This document shows, in pieces, positions 5,668 to 12,698 of a stretch of 12,698 bases of DNA (position 1 is the stretch's first letter; every line of letters begins with the position of its first letter). Both the position numbers and the translations under genes were made by a program. Location: assembly GCA_023266155.1 (NCBI GenBank), contig JAHFRS010000004.1, positions 10,430 through 23,127 of the forward strand, in the 5' to 3' direction. Source of the DNA: an archaeon (lineage in GTDB: Archaea; Nanobdellota; Nanobdellia; Woesearchaeales; GW2011-AR9). A model generated the notes under the pieces. It saw nothing but the letters and a program-made list of their open reading frames with translations, was not told where the DNA came from and did not search any database.

Positions 5668-7164
5668 CTACCAGCGGGTTATCCGGCCACGTTGGAGAGA
5701 AAATTTCTCTTCATATTGCGGCGCCAGATAGCCACGTTTTTTCCTTCCAAGGACCTTATCCTGAAGAATGCCGTCATCTTTCTTGTCTGATTTAACTCGT
5801 TCATACACGTCCTGCGGCACTCGCACTCCCCACAGTTCGACTCGTTCTGTTTGCTGATTCTCCTCATTGACGATATTCTGAGCGACAACGTTCCCGTCAG
5901 GATCGACCGCTTCAACGATCAGATAATAACCTGATACTCTCCTGCCCTGTTCATCTTTATAATACCGATCCTGCCCGCTTTTAACTCCCGGTCTGGAGAC
6001 GATCATCACCTCATATTGTTCGCTGAGCAGGGCCTCAAGCTGGCGTAACTTTTGCACTGTTTCCCGTAACTTGGGAACCTGTGTGTTTTTTTGGTATATT
6101 GACGCTTCACCATAGAGAGCCGTAGCCTGAAGTTGAGCGGCATCTTCCTTCGCTGTTCCTTTAATTGTTGCGTAGACCTGCTCTACTTCTTTCGCTAAAC
6201 TGTCAAATTGCTGAATATCCTGTTGCAATGCCAATAATTGTTGCAGCGAATTCTTGGCAGGAGGTAGTTGGCGTGCCCGGACCTGGCTTGTTCCCGTCTT
6301 ATAGATAGTATCGGCTCGTTCGGCAAAGATTGCCAGCAGTTTTTGATTTTGCACAGAGGCCCAGGTTGCTTCTAACTCCTGCCCCGTTTTCTGTAGATCT
6401 CTTTGATACGTAATCGCCTGTGTTCCTCGTTGTGATTCTTCGGCAATGTTCCCTAAAGATTCAATAATCGTCGTAAGTTGTCTCTGTGCGGCAGGATAAT
6501 TTTTCACCGTGATATCATCATCTGCTGTTCCGTCATCACAAAAAGTTGTAAAGAAAAGGTCAGTTTTGTGTAATTCTCGCGTGGTTCGTTGGAGAAGAGC
6601 CGATAATTCTGCTTGTTCAGTGGCAGGTAACTGTTTCCTCAGAGGGGAGGAAGACCATTCCTGAATAGTTCTTTCCTCAGCCTGTCGCTGCCGATAGTTT
6701 TTTTCTACCAGTTCTTCCACTGCCGCTTCTTGTGTTTTGTGGTAGGCAATTTTTCCCGCCTGCAGGACACCCCACCCCATCCCCCCGAGAACGGAAAGAA
6801 CCAGAGCTGGCATTCCATATTTCCTTCCCAATCTACTGCGGTCAACATAGGCTTTGGCGAGGGAGTAAGAAAAATCTTTTTGAGGAGGCGCAAATTCGTA
6901 TTCCTGGGCGAGATGGTCTTGAATGGCTTTTTCTAAAGTTACATCATCTACTTCCGTGCCCATGCTTTTATACGTCGCGCGTAATTTATCTTTGATCGCT
7001 GCTATTCTTTCTGAGAAGGAAAGTTGTTGTTGTACTTCCTGAGCGACGGTCCTCTCGGCATCCACCACATCCATAATCCGTAAATAATCCTGCACCTTGA
7101 GATCAGCAGTTAATTTTTGTGATAGTACGCCAGGATTATCTAAATCAGCATCAGCAGAGGCCAT
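5668..7164 (-). CDS. DUF6384-like single-pass membrane protein
   Basis: A 498-residue protein. Layout: an N-terminal conserved segment (DYLRIMDVVDAERT, about 26-39, then a helical region to about 90), a basic stretch followed by one transmembrane helix (about 117-135, GMPALVLSVLGGMGWGVL), a long coiled-coil middle (about 150-385), and a C-terminal domain (about 390-498) with SRPG, YYLIVEAVDPDG, WGVRVP, DDGI and a final GRITRW. The N- and C-terminal motifs are those I associate with DUF6384 of Proteobacteria. No catalytic residues are evident. The frame opens at a TTG (7182), but I chose ATG 7164 because a minus-strand TATA box (7197-7190) sits 29-30 bases upstream, which puts the TTG before the transcription start. 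The coiled-coil gene follows in the same operon. It probably anchors a protein assembly at the membrane. Confidence 0.8.
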   Translation of the reverse strand: MASADADLDNPGVLSQKLTADLKVQDYLRIMDVVDAERTVAQEVQQQLSFSERIAAIKDKLRATYKSMGTEVDDVTLEKAIQDHLAQEYEFAPPQKDFSYSLAKAYVDRSRLGRKYGMPALVLSVLGGMGWGVLQAGKIAYHKTQEAAVEELVEKNYRQRQAEERTIQEWSSSPLRKQLPATEQAELSALLQRTTRELHKTDLFFTTFCDDGTADDDITVKNYPAAQRQLTTIIESLGNIAEESQRGTQAITYQRDLQKTGQELEATWASVQNQKLLAIFAERADTIYKTGTSQVRARQLPPAKNSLQQLLALQQDIQQFDSLAKEVEQVYATIKGTAKEDAAQLQATALYGEASIYQKNTQVPKLRETVQKLRQLEALLSEQYEVMIVSRPGVKSGQDRYYKDEQGRRVSGYYLIVEAVDPDGNVVAQNIVNEENQQTERVELWGVRVPQDVYERVKSDKKDDGILQDKVLGRKKRGYLAPQYEEKFSLQRGRITRW

Positions 7165-7189
7165 TACCTGCTCTTTCCACAACGGGTCC

Positions 7190-7197
7190 TATATAAA
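7190..7197 (-). promoter_or_regulatory. TATA box of the DUF6384-like operon
   Basis: On the minus strand TTTATATA is centred 29-30 bases before ATG 7164, giving a message with almost no leader. A second AT-rich palindrome (CTTTTTAAAG, 7216-7225) lies further upstream. Confidence 0.55.
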
Positions 7198-7251
7198 CCT
7201 TTCTTTCTATTACTACTTTAAAAAGATAAACCATCATAAAGTTTATAAACC
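7193..7251 (+). repeat. Three ATAAACC repeats in the divergent promoter region
   Basis: ATAAACC occurs at 7193-7199, 7226-7232 and 7245-7251. The last two share an eighth base (A). They cover the control region shared by the two arms of the module and could be protein-binding sites, or partly TATA sequence by chance. Confidence 0.4.
7241..7250 (+). promoter_or_regulatory. Palindromic TATA box of the rightward module gene
   Basis: GTTTATAAAC is a perfect palindrome 81-90 bases before ATG 7331 and the only good TATA sequence for that gene. Transcription would start near 7272 and leave a leader of about 58 bases. GGGGG (7319-7323), 8 bases before the ATG, may act as a Shine-Dalgarno sequence. 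Confidence 0.4.
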
Positions 7252-7298
7252 AACTTGTTTTTCACCGCCTTACTTTCTCTGACGAGGAAGCACTCGGG

Positions 7299-7334
7299 AT
7301 GAGCCGAACACATGAAGCGGGGGATACACTATGA
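7299..7334 (+). other. Possible 11-codon upstream ORF
   Basis: ATG 7299 opens a frame encoding MSRTHEAGDTL, whose TGA overlaps the ATG at 7331 (ATGA arrangement). It lies in the predicted leader and could couple translation. No Shine-Dalgarno sequence is obvious and it may be chance. Confidence 0.2.
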
Positions 7335-8509
7335 GTAATTTACAACAATATATGGATCGGGCGCTAGGAGTTCTACACAAATATAATATCCTGCATCAGG
7401 AAGGAGAAGAATCTCAAATGGCGGCGTTATTGCAGCGAGTTGTTACGGTTGATGAACCTAAAGTGTTAGCCATTGCCAAAACAATTCAATATATGGGGAC
7501 TTTTAACCAGCTGGTTCGGGAGAATGTGCAGGAAGTGCGTAATGCTGACCGTTATAATGATATCACAAAGATGTTTGATTCTATTCGCGAAGATTCCAAA
7601 GCCTTAGTGCAGCAATTGGAAGATGGTAAAATCGATGTGAAAGAGAGATTTCAGAATTGGGTGATGAAGCTTACTCGAGGCACACCACACAAACGCTTTG
7701 AGAAAATTAGTGAATTGTACGTGGGCGTGAGTACCGATACCAGAGAAGCTTTAGAACGAGAGGACGAAATTTTACAGGCCTATACCAATTTCCGTTTTGC
7801 CGTCAAAGAAGCAGAAATTTTGGCGCATCAGGTATTAGAAGAGCAAGTTAAGGTGAGGGACGCCACGCAGGCAGAGTTTGGCACCAAAGTAAAGGCAGTC
7901 GCAGATTTCCAGGGAGAACAGTCAGAAAAAGGAAAACTGGAACTTGCCCGTGATGAAACTCAACAGACGTGGGAGCAAGAAAAAGGGAAGTATGACCTTA
8001 TCAAGCGCGTCGCCGATAACCTTACGGTCGGATATCATGTTGGTGAAACTTTAATCACCAAGTTGAAACAAACTCACGACATCAAAGAGCAGGTATACCA
8101 GCAAGCGGTCACTTTCTTTAGTACCAACGAGCACGTCTTTACGGTTATGGATGCTGTCTATACATCGCAGCATGGATTGCATGAAGCCACGCAAACATTG
8201 GAAGCCATGAAAACCGGTGCAAACAAAGGGTTGGAAGATATTGCTGCCCTGGGAACGAGGCTGGAAACAGCCGCAATTCAAGCCGGTTACGGTGAGACCA
8301 TTAGCGCGGCGTCTGTCCAGAAATTAGTGGATGCCATTGTGACCTATCAAATCGAATCTGTTAGGATGATTGCGGAAGCACAAGAACAAGCAACAGTAAA
8401 CGCAAAAGAAGTTACCCGCGTCGTTGAAGATGGCAAGCGACGCTATCGTGAAGCTCTGGAAGCGTTTGTGAAACCGGCGGAGAAAGTACTCACTCCAACC
8501 TCTGGGTAA
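7331..8509 (+). CDS. Helical cytoplasmic protein of the DUF6384-associated module
   Basis: A 392-residue protein, helical and acidic, with no signal peptide or membrane segment. Recognisable blocks are KVLAIAKTIQYMGTFNQLVRENV (about 45-67), FDSIREDSKALVQQLEDGKID (about 81-101), KLTRGTPHKRFEKI (about 113-126), DNLTVGYHVGETLITKLKQT (about 229-248), VYQQAVTFFSTNEHVFT (about 255-271) and EATQTLEAMKTG (about 284-295). From memory these match a conserved proteobacterial family often labelled 'cell surface protein', encoded beside DUF6384 and sometimes the TelA toxic-anion-resistance protein. The sequence argues against a surface location. It shares a 166-base divergent promoter region with the DUF6384-like gene, so the three are likely co-regulated. 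General architecture recalls TelA, but I do not see TelA's own motifs. Function unknown. Confidence 0.72.
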   Translation: MSNLQQYMDRALGVLHKYNILHQEGEESQMAALLQRVVTVDEPKVLAIAKTIQYMGTFNQLVRENVQEVRNADRYNDITKMFDSIREDSKALVQQLEDGKIDVKERFQNWVMKLTRGTPHKRFEKISELYVGVSTDTREALEREDEILQAYTNFRFAVKEAEILAHQVLEEQVKVRDATQAEFGTKVKAVADFQGEQSEKGKLELARDETQQTWEQEKGKYDLIKRVADNLTVGYHVGETLITKLKQTHDIKEQVYQQAVTFFSTNEHVFTVMDAVYTSQHGLHEATQTLEAMKTGANKGLEDIAALGTRLETAAIQAGYGETISAASVQKLVDAIVTYQIESVRMIAEAQEQATVNAKEVTRVVEDGKRRYREALEAFVKPAEKVLTPTSG

Positions 8510-8542
8510 GTTTTTATTTTTTATTTCTTCTTTTCCTTTTTC
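8510..8542 (+). terminator. T-rich terminator of the rightward module gene
   Basis: Directly after the stop codon the plus strand runs through repeated T4-T6 blocks. Most of it doubles as the lysine-rich 3' end of topA, whose stop codon is only 11 bases away on the other strand. Confidence 0.5.
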
Positions 8543-10842
8543 AAGATATTGGTTGTCGTGTTCTCTTTCTTCCCAGCCTTCTTCTCTTCACTACTCTTCT
8601 CTCCCTTCTCTTCACTACCTTTCTCCCCTTTCTTCCCATTACTTGCGCTCGTCTCCAATTTCATAATCTGCCGGCATTGAGGGTAGCCTGAACAACCTAA
8701 AAAAGAGCCATAGACTGAACGCCGCACCACTAAATCCTTCCCGCATTTTGGACATTTTTTTTCGATTTTCTGCGTGGCAAACTGTTGAATTTCCTTCCGT
8801 TCTTCAACGGTTGTTTTACTTTTACACGATGGATTGATACAGACCTGCTGTTTGCCCCGCTTCTGAATGATGTCAATTAAAGGATAGGAACAAGTTTCAC
8901 AGCTCTTCCCCGTGCTTTTGATCATCCCCCCTCTGGGCAGTTTAAATGTCGTGGTGCATTGTGGATATTGGTTACAGGCGATAAACCGGCCAAATTTGCC
9001 CAGGCGCATCATCAGTTTTCCTTGGCCACAGGTTGGACACCCGCCGATATAATTCTGAACATCTCTGGTTTCCTGAACAGATTTCATAATATCAGCGCCG
9101 ATTTGCTGTTCTTTTTTCTTGAAATCAGCCAGTAACGGCACTAAGATTTTCTGTGCTTCCTGCAATACTTTTTCTTCTTTTTCAGTTCCTTCACGAATTT
9201 TTTCCAGATCCTCTTCAAAGTTGACAGTCAGTTCCTCATCTAAAATCGTGGGGGCATATTTTTCCAGGATAGTGATCGTCTCCATCCCTAATTTGCTGAC
9301 GGTGATCTGCACCCCTTCCAAGTATCCACGCTGGAATAAGCGATCGAGAATGTCGGCTCTGGTCGCCTTCGTCCCCAGATTGCGTTTTTCCAGTTCCTTG
9401 ATGATCGAAGATTGATTGTAACGATGCGGCGGCTGCGTTTCTTTATCGATTTTCTTGATTTCAGTGATGAGAACTTTTTCTCCTTCTTTCATGTTGGGAA
9501 GGGTGATTTCTTCCACTTTCACGTATGGTTTGTAGAACAGATACCAATTCTCAGCCAGAGTTCGGGTGCCTTTGGTGATAAACAGTTCCCGGTTCACGTC
9601 AAGAACGACTTCCATCGTTTCTCGTAAAGCCGCCTTCGCAAACGTGGCCAGAAATCGTTTGACAATCAAGTCATACAATTTCTGTTCTCTCTGGTTCAAT
9701 CCGGTGGGGATCACTCCCGTCGGGAAAATTGCCGGATGGGCGGGATCTGTTTTTCTGCCATTATGAGGCTTTAATTCTTTTTCTTTCAGCAGCTGTCCGG
9801 CCAGCTGTTTATAATCAACCTGTTTCTCCAGTTCCGTCAAAATTTTTCTAAATCCTAATTTAGGATCTAATTGTTGTGATGAGGTTCGCGGATAAGACGT
9901 CGCTCCCGCCAGATAGAGGCTTTGAGCCACCTCTAACGTTTCTTTTGGCGTAATCTTAAACAGGTTGTATGATTCTGTCTGTAACGTGGTCAGGTCAAAC
10001 GGATAGGGGGGAGCTTGTTCCCGTTGCGTACGTGTTACTTTACTGATGGTAGCTTCTTTGTGTCCTTTCACCGCGGCCAGAATGACATCCACTTCTTTTG
10101 TATCAAATATTTTATCTTTGAGATGCCACGCTTCCACTGCTGCTTGTTGATACTTCCCCCATAAGCCAATCTGCCAGTATGGTTCTGGCTTGAACGCCGC
10201 AATCTCTTTTTCCCGATCTACTAATAATTTTAAAGCTGGCCCTTGTACCCGGCCAACAGACATGACCCTAAATGAGCCCGCTGCTTTCACCGCTGACGTT
10301 AACGCTCGTGACAAATTTATTCCATAGAACCAGTCTAATTTATGTCTGGTTTCCCCCGCGTGCGCCTGTCCCCAATCTAAATGATTGGCCTTCTGGGCAT
10401 AGGCTTCCACCAATTCCGGTTTTGTGAGTGTGGAGAATTTCATCCGCTGGGCATCTTTTTGCTTACAGGCATAGCGAATGACATTCAGGCCAATGACTTC
10501 TCCTTCCACGTCATAGTCGCAGGCAATGGTGAATTCTGTCGCTTTTTTCGCTAATTCAGTGATGGTATCGATATAAATCTTGACATGCTGCAGATTTTTT
10601 CGCACACGGTGGGCGGCGACCCAAGTAATGTCAAACACCGGATAGGTCCAGCCTTTCTTTCCCCGTTCCATTAAAGAATAGAGATGGCCGACAGCTGAGG
10701 TGACGATAATCGGTTTTTTGTGATGGGTCAATTCAAAATAGGAACATTGCTGGTTTCTTTTCTGCAACAGTTTGCCGTCGGCAAGCGCCTCAGCTATTTT
10801 TTTGGCGGAGCTGGGTTTCTCGGTGATGATTAATTCGACCAT
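8521..10842 (-). CDS. topA: DNA topoisomerase I (type IA, archaeal)
   Basis: A 773-residue type IA topoisomerase that relaxes negatively supercoiled DNA through a transient 5'-phosphotyrosine link. The TOPRIM part shows E8 in IITEKPS and the metal-binding D109-x-D111-x-E113 in ACDYDVEGE. The catalytic tyrosine is Y317 in [21 protein letters not shown] (191-204) and [13 protein letters not shown] (490-502) are further family blocks. Three C4 zinc fingers follow: C602/605/623/629, C648/651/668/673 and C697/700/717/723. The last 40 residues are a Lys/Glu/Ser tail with an 8-residue repeat. There is no helicase domain, so it is not reverse gyrase. A minus-strand TATA box (TTTTTAAA, 10873-10866) is 27 bases before ATG 10842, which supports a leaderless start. 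It is divergent from the sigma factor gene. Confidence 0.96.
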   Translation of the reverse strand: MVELIITEKPSSAKKIAEALADGKLLQKRNQQCSYFELTHHKKPIIVTSAVGHLYSLMERGKKGWTYPVFDITWVAAHRVRKNLQHVKIYIDTITELAKKATEFTIACDYDVEGEVIGLNVIRYACKQKDAQRMKFSTLTKPELVEAYAQKANHLDWGQAHAGETRHKLDWFYGINLSRALTSAVKAAGSFRVMSVGRVQGPALKLLVDREKEIAAFKPEPYWQIGLWGKYQQAAVEAWHLKDKIFDTKEVDVILAAVKGHKEATISKVTRTQREQAPPYPFDLTTLQTESYNLFKITPKETLEVAQSLYLAGATSYPRTSSQQLDPKLGFRKILTELEKQVDYKQLAGQLLKEKELKPHNGRKTDPAHPAIFPTGVIPTGLNQREQKLYDLIVKRFLATFAKAALRETMEVVLDVNRELFITKGTRTLAENWYLFYKPYVKVEEITLPNMKEGEKVLITEIKKIDKETQPPHRYNQSSIIKELEKRNLGTKATRADILDRLFQRGYLEGVQITVSKLGMETITILEKYAPTILDEELTVNFEEDLEKIREGTEKEEKVLQEAQKILVPLLADFKKKEQQIGADIMKSVQETRDVQNYIGGCPTCGQGKLMMRLGKFGRFIACNQYPQCTTTFKLPRGGMIKSTGKSCETCSYPLIDIIQKRGKQQVCINPSCKSKTTVEERKEIQQFATQKIEKKCPKCGKDLVVRRSVYGSFLGCSGYPQCRQIMKLETSASNGKKGEKGSEEKGEKSSEEKKAGKKENTTTNILKKEKKK
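8582..8618 (-). repeat. 24-bp repeat encoding KGEK-SEE units in the TopA tail
   Basis: TTCTCTTCACTAC at 8582-8594 recurs at 8606-8618, a 24-bp period equal to 8 codons. It makes two KGEK(G/S)SEE units. Confidence 0.75.
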
Positions 10843-10873
10843 TTAATGATAAATCTGGCGGGTGGTTTAAAAA
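10842..10873. promoter_or_regulatory. Interleaved divergent promoters of topA and the sigma factor gene
   Basis: The topA TATA box (minus strand, 10873-10866) covers the sigma gene's chosen start codon. A TATA-like TTTAATGAT on the plus strand (10842-10850) abuts the topA start and lies 26-28 bases before ATG 10873. Two initiation complexes could hardly occupy this stretch at once, which suggests mutually exclusive expression. Confidence 0.45.
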
Positions 10874-12300
10874 TGTTTGGGGGGAGCGAGGAAACAATTT
10901 ATAAAATCCGTACCATCCCTGCTGGTACTATGGGGGGCTCTCAACGGTCTATGCGGCAGTACGACGCCATCGATGGAGAACGGCTGGAAGAAAGGGTTGA
11001 TGATTCTCGAAATCAAACACCAGATAGTGAACCTACGGCGGTTCAGTTATATTTTCAGTCTATTGGTGCCATTCCCCTTCTGAGCCCGGAGCAAGAAATT
11101 GAATTAGTCAAGAAGCGAGATGATCTCAAAGAAAGATTATGGAGCAGTGCTTTTGAACTTGCGCCATTGAAAGCCTACTCTCTGCTCTATCAAGTCGCAG
11201 AGCAGATGGAATCTGAACCTAAAATAATGAAAGAGATCCTTCTGGCTTCGAAACAGGTTTCCATCGGTAAATTTAAAGAATATCTTCGTGAAGTGACTCA
11301 TAAATATAAATCGCTGGAACGCAGACTTAAAACTGCGGCTAAATATGATGCTCAAGCTAATGTCCAAGTTAATGCTAAATCTAATGGAGAGTCCCAAAAA
11401 GAAAAAAGACAGCAGCTTCAACGAAAAGGTAGGGATCTTGCCAGCGAATTCATAACTCAGTATGCTCTTACCATCAAGTATCTGGCAGGATTTATCGGGG
11501 CTATTGAACAGGATCCATATACCGAAAAAACTACTCAAGAACAACTGTCGCGGCTGCTCTATCACTATCATCAAAATCAGGATCTCTTTGTAAGATCTAA
11601 CTTGCGGTTGGTCGTTTCCATCGCCAAAAAGTATGCTCGTGGCCCTACTCTTTTTCTTGATCTCTGTCAGGAAGGTAACATGGGGCTGATGAAAGCAGCA
11701 GAAAAATTTGATTATAAGCGCGGCTTCCGCTTTAGCACTTATGCGACGTGGTGGATACGGCAGTCTATCCGCCGTTCCCTAAGCGACAAATCACGAACGA
11801 TTCGCCTTCCCATTCATCTGGTAGAGTCGCTGCTGACGATGGCAAAAACAGAGAAAACGTTGATGCAGGAATTTGGGCGGCCAGCGACGGAAGAAGAAAT
11901 TGCCGCGCGTCTGATGATTTCTAAAAAAAAAATACGGACCCTCAAGACTTATCAGGGTCAAGAGCCTTTTTCGCTGTCGAGCACGATCCCGGGAACAGAC
12001 AATATTCATTTAGAGCAATTGTTAGAAGACCACCGTGCTCAAGAGATAGGAGAAGCACTGGAAAAACGGCAGCTTACGGTTGGGTTACACCGGTTAATGA
12101 ACGAAACATTGACGCCAAAAGAATATGCGATTCTGCGGCTGCGTTTTGGGTTGGATGACGACAATGCTGAGACGTTAAAAAATGTAGGTGAAAAAATGCA
12201 GGTAACACGTGAGAGAATCCGGCAAATAGAAAAGAAAGCTCTGGGAAAGTTGCGGCATCCGGTTCGTTCCACGAGACTGAAAGAATTTGTGGATAAATAA
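10873..12300 (+). CDS. Bacterial-type sigma-70 family RNA polymerase sigma factor
   Basis: A 475-residue protein from the chosen start; numbers here count from the longer frame's ATG 10846, so subtract 9. Region 1.2 is at 64-90 ([19 protein letters not shown]). A Lys-rich non-conserved spacer runs from 92 to 245. Region 2 (247-310) has [32 protein letters not shown] and [11 protein letters not shown], covering core binding and promoter melting. Region 3 starts at RTIRLPIHL (318-326). Region 4.2 (about 441-472) has [20 protein letters not shown], the -35 helix-turn-helix. Region 1.1 is lacking. The architecture is of the primary/group 2 type, not ECF. In region 2.4 the position equal to E. coli T440 is Arg (R309), while Q437 is kept (Q306). 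ATG 10846 would leave 3 bases between divergent starts, so ATG 10873 is preferred. Its partner polymerase in an archaeon is unknown. Confidence 0.95.
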   Translation: MFGGSEETIYKIRTIPAGTMGGSQRSMRQYDAIDGERLEERVDDSRNQTPDSEPTAVQLYFQSIGAIPLLSPEQEIELVKKRDDLKERLWSSAFELAPLKAYSLLYQVAEQMESEPKIMKEILLASKQVSIGKFKEYLREVTHKYKSLERRLKTAAKYDAQANVQVNAKSNGESQKEKRQQLQRKGRDLASEFITQYALTIKYLAGFIGAIEQDPYTEKTTQEQLSRLLYHYHQNQDLFVRSNLRLVVSIAKKYARGPTLFLDLCQEGNMGLMKAAEKFDYKRGFRFSTYATWWIRQSIRRSLSDKSRTIRLPIHLVESLLTMAKTEKTLMQEFGRPATEEEIAARLMISKKKIRTLKTYQGQEPFSLSSTIPGTDNIHLEQLLEDHRAQEIGEALEKRQLTVGLHRLMNETLTPKEYAILRLRFGLDDDNAETLKNVGEKMQVTRERIRQIEKKALGKLRHPVRSTRLKEFVDK

Positions 12301-12343
12301 GTAGCCGTGAATCGTTCTGGAGTGAAAGTGAATGATTCTGTCT

Positions 12344-12362
12344 CTAATTTTCCGATAATTAG
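12344..12362 (+). other. Small AT-rich hairpin after the sigma factor gene
   Basis: CTAATT (12344-12349) pairs with AATTAG (12357-12362) around a 7-base loop. No T-tract follows, so it is at best a weak 3'-end signal. The rest of 12301-12396 shows nothing else. Confidence 0.3.
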
Positions 12363-12396
12363 TGAGGTAGAATACTGGACAATTCTTAATAAAATG

Positions 12397-12430
12397 GAAA
12401 AATAAAAGAAAAAAAAAGAAACAAAAAAAT
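12397..12430 (-). terminator. Oligo-T terminator of the minus-strand hibernation-factor gene
   Basis: On the minus strand, just after the stop codon, there are T7, T9 and T4-T5 blocks within about 34 bases. This is a typical archaeal oligo-T terminator. Confidence 0.65.
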
Positions 12431-12433
12431 TAT

Positions 12434-12698
12434 TTACCGTTCAGCTCTCGGCACGTGCTCATCGCCTTTAAACTTCTTATCCAGCGCATTCTCGGCATTG
12501 GCAAAGGTCATCCGCAGCGCCGTGACAACATCCCAATCATCCTGTGATACGGTGACGATCTTCCCAGGATATTCAATGCGCAGATGAACACTATACTTAT
12601 GCTGTTTTCCCTGTTTGCCTTCTTTGGCATACTCTTTAAAGTGAATCACCAGGATAAATTCATTATGAATCTTTCGCTGTAATTTCATCGATTCATTG
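12434..12698 (-). CDS. Probable ribosome hibernation factor (HPF/RaiA-like), C-terminal part, gene runs off the window
   Basis: At least 88 residues are open. The frame continues without a stop to the window edge, so M at 12688 is probably internal and the start lies outside. The visible part reads as beta strands HNEFILVIHFKEY and KYSVHLRIEYPGKIVTV, then a helix DVVTALRMTFANAENALDKKF. This fits the end of the S30AE fold (HPF/RaiA), where the last helix typically reads as AI-LA-DKLE-QL-K. Such proteins bind the small ribosomal subunit and hold ribosomes idle. The match rests on pattern and predicted fold, not strict motifs, so confidence is moderate. The oligo-T tract after its stop supports real expression. 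It converges with the sigma factor gene. Confidence 0.5.
   Translation of the reverse strand, partial: NESMKLQRKIHNEFILVIHFKEYAKEGKQGKQHKYSVHLRIEYPGKIVTVSQDDWDVVTALRMTFANAENALDKKFKGDEHVPRAER

Noticed and set aside
7165..7182. TTG start for the DUF6384-like gene
   Set aside because: It falls before the transcription start predicted from the TATA box at 7197-7190; ATG 7164 fits better.
7183..7330. Bacterial -35/-10 promoters for the sigma factor in intergenic regions
   Set aside because: No TTGACA-TATAAT pair with 16-18 bp spacing was seen by eye here or in the other spacers.
7331..8509. TelA toxic-anion-resistance protein
   Set aside because: Overall helical design is similar, but the TelA motifs I know are not visible.
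10846..10872. ATG 10846 as the sigma factor start
   Set aside because: No TATA-like box sits at a fitting distance, and it leaves 3 bases to the divergent topA start. Not fully excluded.
1..12698. CRISPR arrays, tRNA genes, insertion sequences
   Set aside because: No regularly spaced repeats, cloverleaf with a T-loop, transposase or terminal inverted repeats were found.

Overview
The window looks like a chromosomal segment of an archaeon, most likely a DPANN-type lineage (that placement is inference). The archaeal call rests on four things. The 23S rRNA carries archaeal wording, such as the AGTGGGAAGCGAAGACCCC block near 190 and U at the positions equivalent to E. coli 2453 and 2499. The type IA topoisomerase is archaeal in style. 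The methionine synthase is split into two genes, as in several archaea. TATA-like boxes lie 25-30 bases before several start codons, as expected for leaderless archaeal transcripts.

Layout. Bases 1-71 look like the 3' tail of a group I intron, and the second exon of the 23S rRNA gene follows (72 to about 1165). That exon has two hairpin expansions and unusual bases in the peptidyl transferase centre. No 5S rRNA follows. The spacer holds two GNRA-capped hairpins, a long T-tract terminator and an unexplained structured stretch. Next are a 23S-intervening-sequence-type four-helix-bundle gene (1439-1861) and a split MetE pair (1983-4168). The first MetE gene's promoter carries a perfect 10-bp inverted repeat.

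Convergent to these, on the minus strand, are a coiled-coil protein with a Ser/Gly-rich tail (4192-5658) and a DUF6384-like one-pass membrane protein (5668-7164). Divergent from them is a soluble helical protein (7331-8509). I read the three as one functional module of bacterial type. The last block is topA (8521-10842, minus), a divergently transcribed bacterial-type sigma-70 factor (10873-12300), and the C-terminal part of a probable ribosome hibernation factor (12434 to the window end, minus).

The most notable feature is a complete sigma-70 factor, with regions 1.2, 2, 3 and 4, in an archaeal genome whose visible promoters are TATA-type. It shares a very short divergent promoter region with topA. 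The bacterial-type DUF6384 module in the same window adds to the picture of inter-domain gene acquisition. The likely group I intron at 23S site L1931 and the altered peptidyl transferase centre are separate rRNA points worth checking.
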